Shown here: positions 7,987 through 16,050 of the stretch, piece by piece
Numbering within the stretch: position 1 is the first letter of the stretch
Layout of the letters: every line of letters starts with the position of its first letter
DNA from: Amphritea sp.
Lineage (GTDB): Bacteria; Pseudomonadota; Gammaproteobacteria; Pseudomonadales; Balneatricaceae
Assembly (NCBI RefSeq): GCF_016744155.1
Contig: NZ_JADGEW010000004.1
Coordinates: forward strand, 1 to 64,000
Direction: 5' to 3'
DNA length: 64,000 nt
Notes under the pieces: generated by a model
What the model was told of the DNA's origin: nothing
Databases searched by the model: none
What the model saw: only the letters and a program-made list of their open reading frames with translations
Program-made: the position numbers and the translations under genes

Positions 7987-10233
7987 CTATAGGCCCTGCT
8001 TGTACTGCGCATTAGTCGATACTGTGACCATCTCATGTAACTGAACGCCAGCTTCCTGTACGCCATTCAACACACTTTCAAATTGATGAATCAGTTGGAT
8101 TTTATCCAGCTTTTCTTTCGACCCGCTACCGATATCAGTTAGATCGATAAAGAACTCATCGAACAACTTCGAAAAATCATTAACGGCATCTATATTCAAA
8201 AATTGTTCATGATTATAGATGCTGGGATAGCCTCCTTTCTGCTTATCAACGGCAAACTTAATGCCTTTCACATTGGTAATAGAGGTGGCCTTTTCACACT
8301 TCAGCATACAGCCGTCTTCGATACTGGGTTTTTTACATCCGACCGTTTGCTGGAAGAAGCACTGACGGCTGGTCATCATCAGAATAGGGTGATAGATACT
8401 GTAAAACAGCTTAAAGTTTTCAGGGCGCTTAATATTACGAATTTGAGATTGGTTAATCTCGTTAGAGATAAAAGCACCCTTACAATTCAGATCTTCTTTC
8501 AGCGTTAATAACGCATAAGAGTTGGTCGTATTCAGGAAGGGGCCTGCTACCCAATCAATACCCATTTCAAACGCTTTGTAAGCGATGCCCGTGTTATTGC
8601 TTACAATCTGTTTTGGCCGTACTTCTTCAAGTACTTTAACCGCCTCTAAATAGTCCTTACCAATGAGCACGGCAGGAAACCAAGGGATCAGCCTTGGGTT
8701 GTCTAAGAATATGTCGATGTACTTTCGGTCGCCGACTTTGAAGCTTTCTGGCAACTTGAAATAAATGTCGGCCGCTGTTTCATCACATAGATGGATGTCA
8801 TTTATGTCGGCAATTAACAGCGATAGCGTAGGCTTTTCTTCGACCTTGGCATGCTGCTTTAAGGGCGCTATTTCAACAGCCGGAACAATAGCGACAGAGT
8901 CATTGAGTAGGAATGCCAGTTCTTTTTTTAACGCGGTCAGTTCTCTAAACGGAATATTCAGATCTGAATCCAGATCTTCATAGTCAAAGCTTTCAACCAG
9001 GTACTCAGAGTTGTTGAATGCTTTGAAACGCTTTTCGATATCGACCTTATCAATTCCGGATTGGCCTGCTGCCGTCAGATTCATACTGGATTTAACGACA
9101 AATGTCTTATCTTCAGACACCATCGCTGTGACGGTAAAAGGTTGGCCTAGCTTGCCTGAAAACTTTATCACAAGATTTTGTTTGGCAATGCTCAGATACT
9201 TTATTTTCTCGTCTACCAGCAGGCCGATCTCATTTTTTTCTTGAGCCAGGTCATGCTGTGTTTCCTGAATTTGAACAACCGAAATAGCATCGCTTTTTTC
9301 ATTGGCATGGGTAAAGCTATGATCACGGGGGTTATCAATAAACATCGACTTTTTCATGTCGCCTTTCATGAAAAGGTTGGTGAAATCCCGGTTAAACACT
9401 TTGTAGAGATTTGAGTCGTCATCAAGCAACTTGCCGGTTTCGACAAACGTATTGATCTGTTTGCGCCAGCTATCAACCACCGTATGCACATACTGTGGGC
9501 CTTTAATTCGCCCTTCGATTTTCAAAGAATCTACACCGGCCTCTACCAGTTCGGGTAGATCAAAATAGGCTGAATTGTCTTTTAAGTTAAGCGGGAATTT
9601 ATTGCCCATGGCGGTGGGCTCATATTCATCACGGCACGCCTGACTACAGCGACCACGGTTACCCGAGTTGCCCACGCTGACCGAGCTTGAATAACATTGA
9701 CCAGAAAAGGCGATGCACAAAGCCCCATGAACAAAGACTTCAGTTAATACGTCAACATCATGAGCAACTTCTGTTAAGGCTTTAATTTCAGTCAGGTTTA
9801 GCTCACGGGATAAATTAACCCGCGTAGCACCGACTTTAGACAGAAACTGAATCTGCCCTTCATTATGCGTCGTTACCTGAGTTGATGCGTGCGCATCCAA
9901 ACTCGGAAAATGCTTTTTAACCAGATTAAACAGCCCGAGATCCTGGACAATGATGCCATCGATTCCACTGTTCACCAGCTTATTCAATAGCTTAATCATG
10001 CCCACTATTTCGTGTTCCAAAATCACAACATTGAGGGTTAAAAAGATCTCGCAATCATACTTATGGGCCAGCTTGACGACACCGGTTAGATCATCAAAAG
10101 AGAGGTTAGCCGCACGGTTACGGGCATTAAAGGTGTCGAGGCCGCAATAGACGGCATTGGCACCCGCCACGATAGCCGCTTTAATCGCATTAACATCACC
10201 GCCAGGGGCTAATAGTTCTATTTTCTTAGTCAT
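7987..10233 (-). CDS. rlhA: U32-family protein (RlhA/YdcP-like rRNA hydroxylation factor)
   Basis: A 748-residue U32 protein. The N-terminus MTKKIELLAPGGDVNAIKAA, the segment EVFVHGALCIAFSGQCYSSS and the cysteine motif GNRGRCSQACR are diagnostic of the family. A second cysteine-rich segment (SRQCFFQQTVGCKKPSIEDG and onward) occurs near residue 660. In E. coli the U32 protein RlhA makes 5-hydroxycytidine at 23S C2501; U32 proteins carry Fe-S clusters rather than being true peptidases. The ATG at 10233 is used: the frame stays open for 48 more codons, but U32 proteins start at this MTKK. The protein is about 95 residues longer than E. coli RlhA, so it may be a sister subgroup; the symbol is tentative. 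Confidence 0.75.
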   Translation of the reverse strand: MTKKIELLAPGGDVNAIKAAIVAGANAVYCGLDTFNARNRAANLSFDDLTGVVKLAHKYDCEIFLTLNVVILEHEIVGMIKLLNKLVNSGIDGIIVQDLGLFNLVKKHFPSLDAHASTQVTTHNEGQIQFLSKVGATRVNLSRELNLTEIKALTEVAHDVDVLTEVFVHGALCIAFSGQCYSSSVSVGNSGNRGRCSQACRDEYEPTAMGNKFPLNLKDNSAYFDLPELVEAGVDSLKIEGRIKGPQYVHTVVDSWRKQINTFVETGKLLDDDSNLYKVFNRDFTNLFMKGDMKKSMFIDNPRDHSFTHANEKSDAISVVQIQETQHDLAQEKNEIGLLVDEKIKYLSIAKQNLVIKFSGKLGQPFTVTAMVSEDKTFVVKSSMNLTAAGQSGIDKVDIEKRFKAFNNSEYLVESFDYEDLDSDLNIPFRELTALKKELAFLLNDSVAIVPAVEIAPLKQHAKVEEKPTLSLLIADINDIHLCDETAADIYFKLPESFKVGDRKYIDIFLDNPRLIPWFPAVLIGKDYLEAVKVLEEVRPKQIVSNNTGIAYKAFEMGIDWVAGPFLNTTNSYALLTLKEDLNCKGAFISNEINQSQIRNIKRPENFKLFYSIYHPILMMTSRQCFFQQTVGCKKPSIEDGCMLKCEKATSITNVKGIKFAVDKQKGGYPSIYNHEQFLNIDAVNDFSKLFDEFFIDLTDIGSGSKEKLDKIQLIHQFESVLNGVQEAGVQLHEMVTVSTNAQYKQGL

Positions 10234-10426
10234 ACAAACCCACTTTAAGTCTTTGCCGGCTAACGTTGTAATTTTGAGGGGCGATTTTATCTTTACCCCC
10301 TGAGTATTACTATCAAATTGTGGGTGAGGGCGGGTTAATGTTACAAGAAGAGTACAAATCAGCGCTCTTATGGGCATTTTCCACGTAGTAACCGTACATA
10401 ATTAAGGGTCTAGAGCGATAAGGGCC

Positions 10427-10594
10427 GTAGCTCGAACGTCGCTTCGCGACTTGCTAGTAGCTCGACGCGACTTCGTCACTTGCTAGAAAAATCGAGATTG
10501 GTGCAGGGCTTGATTTTGTAGGAGCCGCTTTAGCATGCCCTCTGGGTACTAGCAGCGATGGATATATTACCCGGTGTGAACGTCGCTACGCGAC
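10427..10594. repeat. Second cluster of REP-like palindromes
   Basis: The first element (10427-10457) has the stem GTCGC-TTC-GCGAC with GCTCGA before it and TTGCTAG after it. The next (10458-10486) follows immediately and is an imperfect version, GCGAC-TTC-GTCAC. A GTAGGAGC...AGCAGCGATGG element, enlarged by an internal insertion, lies at 10518-10561. A further GTCGC-TAC-GCGAC stem is at 10582-10594. They match the 6949-7132 cluster and lie on the other side of the GST-like and U32 genes. Confidence 0.78.
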
Positions 10595-10994
10595 TCATTA
10601 GACGAAACTGCGATTCGTACTGTTTCTTCAAAACGCCATTTCAAAGCGCGATTTTAACGCAATAAGGTGCCTACTAAATACTGGTCGATTCAGAAACGGT
10701 AAAGCGGGAAGGATTGAGTGTGGGGCAGAGTTTTTTATATATGGTTCAAGAAGTATTTATATAACTACTAAAAAGTACGATCTTTGAGTTGAACCATGTA
10801 ACACATCAACCTTGGACATGCATAATCCATAAAATTTAATTTATGCTGTTTCAGCCTCAACACGGATGAAGTGATAACGCCTTATTTCCTTATGAATATC
10901 GGGCCTACTCCAGCAGCATCTTGTGCTAGCATCGTCATCAATCCAATTGCTATCTAATTGTTAATCGATGGCAGAACATATTTAAGGAATCCCT
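10595..10994. other. 400-base gap without a gene
   Basis: No protein-like reading frame, tRNA or terminator is visible between the repeat cluster and the GST gene at 10995. The last part is A/T-rich and presumably carries the GST promoter. Confidence 0.5.
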
Positions 10995-11606
10995 ATGTTA
11001 ACTATTTATGGTAGCCCTCAGTCCAGTGCCGGCCGTTGTTTCTGGTGTTTAGAAGAGACAGGTGTTGAGTACAGAGCAAAGTCGATTGATTTTAGCGCGG
11101 GTGAGCATAAGGCAGTTGATTTTTTAAAGGTGAATCCGAACGGGAAAGTCCCGGCATTGGTCGATGGCGATTTCACAATTTGGGAATCGTTGGCGATCAA
11201 TAATTACATTGCGGAAGCTTATAAACCAGAGTTGCTGGGCAACACCGTGCAGGAGCGCGGGTTGGTTAGTCAGTGGAGTATCTGGTCGGTGGCTGATTTA
11301 CAAGCACCGTTAATTCAGGCGTTTATTCAGTTGGTGTTTGTCCCCGAACCGAAGCGTGATGCTTCGATCATTGAGAAATCGTTTGAGAAACTGCCTCCCC
11401 TACTGAGCACACTGAATAATTCCCTCGCAGATAAAACCTATTTGGTGGCAGAGAGGTTTACACTGGCCGATCTTAATACGTCGTTTGTAGTGGCGATTTG
11501 TGATGCAGTTAAGTTTGATCTGGCTGAATGCACGCATATCCAGCAATGGCGTGAACGTATTGCTGAGCAAGACAGCGCAAAACGCTATATGGCTTTGTGC
11601 AAGTAG
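10995..11606 (+). CDS. Glutathione S-transferase
   Basis: A 203-residue cytosolic GST. The thioredoxin-like N-terminal domain reads MLTIYGSPQSSAGRCFWCLE, with SS where the catalytic serine is expected and the cis-proline GKVPAL near residue 52 that contacts glutathione. The C-terminal helical domain carries the conserved FTLADL motif. Such enzymes conjugate or reduce electrophiles with glutathione. A strong AAGGAA site precedes the start. It stands alone, followed by a short repeat region, so no pathway can be assigned. It is one of three GST-like genes in the window. Confidence 0.9.
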   Translation: MLTIYGSPQSSAGRCFWCLEETGVEYRAKSIDFSAGEHKAVDFLKVNPNGKVPALVDGDFTIWESLAINNYIAEAYKPELLGNTVQERGLVSQWSIWSVADLQAPLIQAFIQLVFVPEPKRDASIIEKSFEKLPPLLSTLNNSLADKTYLVAERFTLADLNTSFVVAICDAVKFDLAECTHIQQWRERIAEQDSAKRYMALCK

Positions 11607-11610
11607 TTTA

Positions 11611-11663
11611 GGGAATAAATGGGGAATAAATGGGGTCAAGATCAATGGGGTCAGAGTAGATTG
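11611..11663 (+). repeat. Short GGGG(A/T)(A/C)A-type tandem segments
   Basis: Just after the GST stop codon, GGGAATAAAT is repeated in tandem, followed by ATGGGGTCAAGATCA and ATGGGGTCAGAGTAGAT. The string ATGGGGTCAGAGT resembles sequence often found around REP-associated (RAYT, Y1-type) transposase genes in gammaproteobacteria. No transposase gene is present here, so this is at most a remnant. Confidence 0.4.
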
Positions 11664-11752
11664 ATCCGATATTTGGGACAGTTTAACGCTATGTCTTAGG
11701 TTGAAACATGCTTCGTAGTACAACCAAGTCTTTCAGTTGATAGAGGTTTATT

Positions 11753-11977
11753 TTGAGCATTAATCCAGACGCTATTGATCCAAATCTATGCCCGATCTGT
11801 CAGCAAGACAATCGGTGTGGGAATATGGCTTCCTGTGGTTCTGATGAAAATTGTTGGTGTCGCTCGCCTGATATAACGTTTTCAGAATCGTTGTTAAGTC
11901 AGGTGCGGGAAGAGGCTAAAGGGAAGGCCTGTATATGCAGAGCTTGTGCGTTGTTAAATAGTCAAATAGCTAAATAG
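11753..11977 (+). CDS. Small cysteine-rich CWC-family protein
   Basis: A 74-residue protein with ten cysteines in the order CPICQQDNRC, ASCGSDENCWC and CICRAC, the pattern of the cysteine-rich CWC family. The cysteines suggest metal binding. The start is a TTG at 11753 with AGAGG ten bases upstream, and the CWC domain begins almost at once, so no other start fits. Function is unknown. It may share a transcript with the two-TM gene downstream. Confidence 0.75.
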   Translation: MSINPDAIDPNLCPICQQDNRCGNMASCGSDENCWCRSPDITFSESLLSQVREEAKGKACICRACALLNSQIAK

Positions 11978-12101
11978 TTAAGTGACTTGACTGTTTGGTG
12001 TATATTCAAAGAGTTAAGAAAACAAAACGGATGCCTAACCGTTGGCTGTGGTACCTTTTTCTCTCTTTCAGCCGACTGCGTTAAAGCCTGAGGAATTGGT
12101 A

Positions 12102-12365
12102 ATGCCTAAGAATAAGCACAAACGAAAAGCGTCAGCTCACTCTAAATCTAACGCAGTAAAAAGTGCCAAGCCATCCGGGTTGAGAGCGTTAAACCCTAAA
12201 ATATTTGTTGTGCTGGGTTTGTGCTTAGTTGCGTTAGGGCTCTATATTTTGGTGTTTAAATCTCACGGTAATGCCATGTCTGGCTTTGCTATGCTGTCTA
12301 TTTTTATTGGCGTGGTGACAGCCATCATTGCCAGCTTTTCTGGGCCGAAGAAAAAGATAGATTAA
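12102..12365 (+). CDS. Small protein with two membrane segments
   Basis: An 87-residue protein. A strongly basic N-terminus (MPKNKHKRKASAHSKSNAVK) is followed by two hydrophobic segments (residues about 33-48 and 56-76) and a basic KKK tail. The ATG at 12102 is chosen because GAGGA lies just upstream; the frame is open for 20 more codons, but that part looks non-coding. This suggests an inner-membrane hairpin protein with both ends in the cytoplasm. I do not recognise the family with certainty and give no function. Confidence 0.65.
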   Translation: MPKNKHKRKASAHSKSNAVKSAKPSGLRALNPKIFVVLGLCLVALGLYILVFKSHGNAMSGFAMLSIFIGVVTAIIASFSGPKKKID

Positions 12366-12426
12366 CGGGTGTAAAGGCTTGCTCCCAGTTCTTCTTTAAT
12401 TGGGTGCTATGTTGTAGGGATACTGA

Positions 12427-12912
12427 ATGTTCAGAGAAATAACGCAATCAGATTTTGAGTTGTTTTGGCCTACGTTTTCGAGCGTAATCCAAGCTCAGGA
12501 AACCTATGCATTCGACCCGAGTATGACACTAGAGCAGGCATATCATTTGTGGTGTGAAACACCATTGAAAACTTATGTGTTCGTAGAGAATGACGTAGTC
12601 TTAGGTTCTTACTTTATTAAGCCAAACGGGATGGGCCCCAGTCAGCATATTTGTAATTGTGGTTATATGGTTGCAGATAAAGCGAGAGGCAAGGGCATCG
12701 CCCGTAAAATGTGTGAGCATTCTCAACAACAAGCACTTTTGCTGGGCTTTGAAGCTATGCAATTTAATAGTGTAGTTTCAACTAATGACGTTGCAGTTCA
12801 GCTTTGGCAAAAGCTTGGCTTCAATATTATTGGCACGATTCCAAGGGCTTATAAACACGGCAAACTTGGGTATGTTGATAGCTATGTCATGCACAAGCAG
12901 CTACGAACATAA
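12427..12912 (+). CDS. GNAT-family N-acetyltransferase
   Basis: A 161-residue acetyltransferase of the GNAT fold. The acetyl-CoA pyrophosphate-binding loop is visible as ARGKGIARKMCEHS near residue 90, and the C-terminal LWQKLGFNIIGTIPRAY is typical of motif B. The full length suggests a single complete domain. The acceptor substrate cannot be told. A good AGGGA ribosome site precedes the ATG. It ends 12 bases before the convergent NYN gene. Confidence 0.88.
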   Translation: MFREITQSDFELFWPTFSSVIQAQETYAFDPSMTLEQAYHLWCETPLKTYVFVENDVVLGSYFIKPNGMGPSQHICNCGYMVADKARGKGIARKMCEHSQQQALLLGFEAMQFNSVVSTNDVAVQLWQKLGFNIIGTIPRAYKHGKLGYVDSYVMHKQLRT

Positions 12913-12924
12913 TTAACGACTGCT

Positions 12925-13398
12925 TCAAAGAAGCAGTTCCTGTTCGATGGGGAAAAACTCGGTCGCCGAGCTGACTAACGAATTCGCTGTTAGTGCCGGC
13001 ACCCCGTATACCTGGGCCTTCACGCCATACTTCCGTTTGATCCTTTCCAGTAATAGATCAAAATCACCATCGCCTGAGAGTAGAATAATAGTGTCTACTT
13101 CCGGAGCGGTGTCCATCACGTCGATGGCGATACCTACATCCCAGTCGCCTTTGGCAGAACCGTCGCTGCGCTGAATGTAAGGTTTTAGTTTTATGTTGAA
13201 ACCGATATGTTTCAGGGCGTTCTGGAACTTCATCTGACTGTCGTCACCCCGATGAATGGCGTAGGCATTAGCGATAACGATCTCACCTTCAGCACTGATT
13301 TTCTGCCAGAGTTTACGGTAGTTAAATTGTCGTCCATACGCCTGACGGGTGGTGTAGTAGATATTCTGTACATCAACAAAGACAGCAATTCGATTCAC
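12925..13398 (-). CDS. NYN-domain (PIN-like) ribonuclease-type protein
   Basis: A 157-residue LabA/NYN domain protein. The acidic residues expected for a PIN-like metal-dependent nuclease are present: FVDVQNIYY at the N-terminus, GDWDVGIAIDVM in the middle and SGDGDFDLLLE near residue 110. These domains are thought to cleave RNA, but few are characterised. The start is a GTG at 13398 with AAGGA upstream, and no ATG lies near it. It ends convergently with the GNAT gene and starts 49 bases after the bauR stop codon, so it may be read from the bauR promoter. Confidence 0.83.
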   Translation of the reverse strand: MNRIAVFVDVQNIYYTTRQAYGRQFNYRKLWQKISAEGEIVIANAYAIHRGDDSQMKFQNALKHIGFNIKLKPYIQRSDGSAKGDWDVGIAIDVMDTAPEVDTIILLSGDGDFDLLLERIKRKYGVKAQVYGVPALTANSLVSSATEFFPIEQELLL

Positions 13399-13447
13399 AG
13401 GTATTCCTTAGGTTTTAATCTTTATCGAGCAACGAGCAACGGCTTTC

Positions 13448-14365
13448 TTACTGCTTTTCCAATTCTTCAATAAAGGCATCACGAATCAGGTTATTGCGAG
13501 CACCTTTACGGGTGATGGTGGTGTAATGAGTGGTAAAAGTGCGTTTCTCTGGCTGGACCGCTTTGAGCCGTCCTTCCTTAATCCATTGTTCAGCATAATG
13601 GGTGGGTAGAAAGCCGATATAACTACCACTGAGAATCAGAAAAGCGATGCCTTCCCGATCGGTAGAGCTGGCGCTGGCTTTCAGCATCGTTTGTTGCTGC
13701 TTTATCTCGGCTGATTGGGGGTAGGCGGGTAAAACGGCATCGTACTTAGCCAGTTCACTATCGCTCAAACTATCGTTATCGGTTTCAAACAGTGGGTGTT
13801 CGTTGCCGCAATAGAGCAGGGATTGTTCGTCATAGAGAGACAGGTAATTAAGGCCGGGCAGGGTACGCTGTTCAGACACAATACCGACCAGTAGCTGGCC
13901 ATCCAACACTCCGGATTCAATATCTTTAGGTGGGATCATGCGAATATTGATAGTTACTTCAGGTCCGCGTGCTTTCAGTGCTGCAAGGGCCCGGGTAATG
14001 CGCATATGTGGCACAGTGATCATATTGTCGGTAATACCAATATTTAACTCACCTTTGAGTTCAGTATTGATTGCGTTGATACGCGCACGAAAGTTTTCCA
14101 GCCCGCCCAATAACTGCAATGTCGCATCGTATGCTTCTTCGCCTTGCTCGGTCAAAGCAAAGCCAGCTCTGCCTCGATTACAGAGGCGCATATTGAGTAG
14201 GCTTTCCAGCTCAGATATAGCTAAACTGATAGCGGGACGACTTATATTCAGTTCCACTTCAGCCGCTGAAAAACCGCCACTTTCGACCACGGCCTTATAG
14301 ATACGTAGTAGCCGGATATGGGCATCGCCAAGCTGCCGTGGCAACAGGTTTTCTCGTCGGGACAT
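13448..14365 (-). CDS. bauR: LysR-family regulator of the beta-alanine genes
   Basis: A 305-residue LysR protein. The winged HTH lies in residues about 18-75 (GGFSAAEVELNISRPAISLA), followed by a substrate-binding domain. It is divergent from an omega-amino acid aminotransferase and malonate-semialdehyde dehydrogenase pair, matching bauR-bauA-bauC of Pseudomonas, where BauR activates beta-alanine use. It belongs to the same subfamily as the LysR genes at 28457 and 32980, sharing RGRAGF-LTE and a FLPTHYA-like C-terminal motif. The effector is probably beta-alanine or its semialdehyde (inference). Confidence 0.8.
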   Translation of the reverse strand: MSRRENLLPRQLGDAHIRLLRIYKAVVESGGFSAAEVELNISRPAISLAISELESLLNMRLCNRGRAGFALTEQGEEAYDATLQLLGGLENFRARINAINTELKGELNIGITDNMITVPHMRITRALAALKARGPEVTINIRMIPPKDIESGVLDGQLLVGIVSEQRTLPGLNYLSLYDEQSLLYCGNEHPLFETDNDSLSDSELAKYDAVLPAYPQSAEIKQQQTMLKASASSTDREGIAFLILSGSYIGFLPTHYAEQWIKEGRLKAVQPEKRTFTTHYTTITRKGARNNLIRDAFIEELEKQ

Positions 14366-14566
14366 GTACGCCTCTATATGAAAGTCTTAATAGGTTTGTT
14401 AATGGTTAACTTTAAGTAAATAAGTATGGATTTAATAAACTTAGTTGTTGGCGATAATAGAGTCAACCGAAAATAACAACACAACACTGAGATTGGTTAG
14501 TTAACGGACTGCGTAAAACCTAAAGCGTAGCCGATACCAATAAGCTCAAAATTGAGGTGAGATTCT
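14366..14566. promoter_or_regulatory. bauR/bauA divergent control region
   Basis: A 201-base A/T-rich region between divergent start codons. GGTTAACTTTAAG and GGTTAGTTAACGG could be LysR-type T-N11-A sites. The 12-mer TTGGTTAGTTAA (14493-14504) is also found upstream of the first TRAP operon at 23356-23367. GAGGTGAG just before 14567 is the bauA ribosome site. Confidence 0.45.
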
Positions 14567-15904
14567 ATGACTGATACCACCAAACGCTGCGGCCTGAGTC
14601 AGGCGCAACTAGATGCACACTGGATGCCGTTTACTGCGAATCGCAGTTTTAAGCAGGACCCACGCCTGATCGTTTCAGCAGAAGGGAATTACTATACCGA
14701 TGCTGAAGGTCGCAAGATCTTCGATGGCCTGTCTGGCCTGTGGACTTGCGGTGCAGGTCATAGCCGTCCGGAAATTACCGAGGCTGTGAGCCGACAGTTG
14801 AAGGAGCTGGATTATTCTCCGGCATTTCAGTTTGGTCACCCTAAATCATTTGAGCTGGCGCATCGCATTTCTGAACTGATGCCAGACGGCATGAACCGTG
14901 TGTTCTTTACCGGTTCGGGTTCTGAGTCGGTTGAGACCGCATTGAAGATCGCCCGTGCATACTGGCGTAAAAAAGGTATGGCCAGCAAGACTCGTTTTAT
15001 TGGTCGGGCTAAAGGCTACCACGGTGTTAACTGGGGTGGCATCAGCGTTGGTGGTATCGGTGGTAACCGGGCTACTTTCGGTCAGGGTATCGATGCGGTT
15101 CATCTGCCTCATACAATGCTGCCGGAAAATCTGTTTACCCAGGGTATGCCTGAAACCGGTGCCCATCTGGCAGATGAGCTAGAGCAACAGATTGCTATGT
15201 ATGACGCTTCAAATATCGCGGCAGTGATTGTTGAGCCGTTAGCGGGCTCTGCGGGTGTGATTCCACCACCAAAGGGCTACCTGAAGCGTCTGCGTGAAAT
15301 CTGCGATAAGCATAATATTCTGCTGATTTTTGATGAGGTTATTACTGCTTTTGGTCGTATGGGCTCAAATACCGGGTCAGAAGAGTTTGGTGTAACGCCT
15401 GACATGATGACGGTAGCCAAGCAGCTGACCAACGGTGTAGTGCCGATGGGTGCGCTGATTGCTAAGCAGGAAATTTACGATACTTTTATGGAAGATGCCG
15501 GCCCTGACTATATGTTAGAGCTGCCCCATGGCTATACCTATTCTGCACATCCAGTGGCTTGCGCTGCTGCTCTGGCATCGCTGGATATTCTGGCTAATGA
15601 CAAACTGATCGAGCGGGTTAATTCTATCTCACCTCAATTCCAGGAGATGGTACATAGCCTCAAAGGTACACAGTATGTTGCGGATATTCGCAACTACGGT
15701 CTGGCTGCGGGTATTACTATCGAGTCGGCACCGGGTGAGCCAGCACTGCGTCCTTACCAGATCGCGATGAAGTGCTGGGAGAAAGGTTTCTATGTTCGCT
15801 TCGGCGGAGACACTATTCAACTAGGTCTGCCGTTTACGACAGAACTGGGAGAGATAGATAGCCTGATTAATGCCTTGGGTGAATCAATCAACGAACTTTC
15901 CTGA
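14567..15904 (+). CDS. bauA: Beta-alanine (omega-amino acid):pyruvate aminotransferase
   Basis: A 445-residue class III PLP aminotransferase. The start (LDAHWMPFTANRSFKQDPR) is characteristic of omega-amino acid:pyruvate transaminases. Visible motifs are FFTGSGSESVETALKIAR (PLP phosphate loop), FDEVITAFGRMG (PLP ring aspartate) and TVAKQLTNG, with the Schiff-base lysine near residue 285. It moves the amino group of beta-alanine to pyruvate, giving malonate semialdehyde and alanine. The next gene uses the semialdehyde, and the divergent LysR completes a bau-type locus. GABA or other omega-amines may also be accepted. Confidence 0.88.
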   Translation: MTDTTKRCGLSQAQLDAHWMPFTANRSFKQDPRLIVSAEGNYYTDAEGRKIFDGLSGLWTCGAGHSRPEITEAVSRQLKELDYSPAFQFGHPKSFELAHRISELMPDGMNRVFFTGSGSESVETALKIARAYWRKKGMASKTRFIGRAKGYHGVNWGGISVGGIGGNRATFGQGIDAVHLPHTMLPENLFTQGMPETGAHLADELEQQIAMYDASNIAAVIVEPLAGSAGVIPPPKGYLKRLREICDKHNILLIFDEVITAFGRMGSNTGSEEFGVTPDMMTVAKQLTNGVVPMGALIAKQEIYDTFMEDAGPDYMLELPHGYTYSAHPVACAAALASLDILANDKLIERVNSISPQFQEMVHSLKGTQYVADIRNYGLAAGITIESAPGEPALRPYQIAMKCWEKGFYVRFGGDTIQLGLPFTTELGEIDSLINALGESINELS

Positions 15905-16050
15905 AGCTGAAGGTAGCTATTGTGCCTGGCCAGATGATGCTTTCTGGCCGGCGCTCATGACGCTATCTATAGCCTCAGTATTTTGACACAACAGATTAAA
16001 TACTGCCGTTTGCAGTAAATAATAAATAAATATATTAAGAGTATAAAGCT

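Noticed and set aside
10234-10377. N-terminal extension of the U32 gene
   Set aside because: The 48 additional codons precede the conserved MTKKIELLAPGG start and lack similarity to the family.
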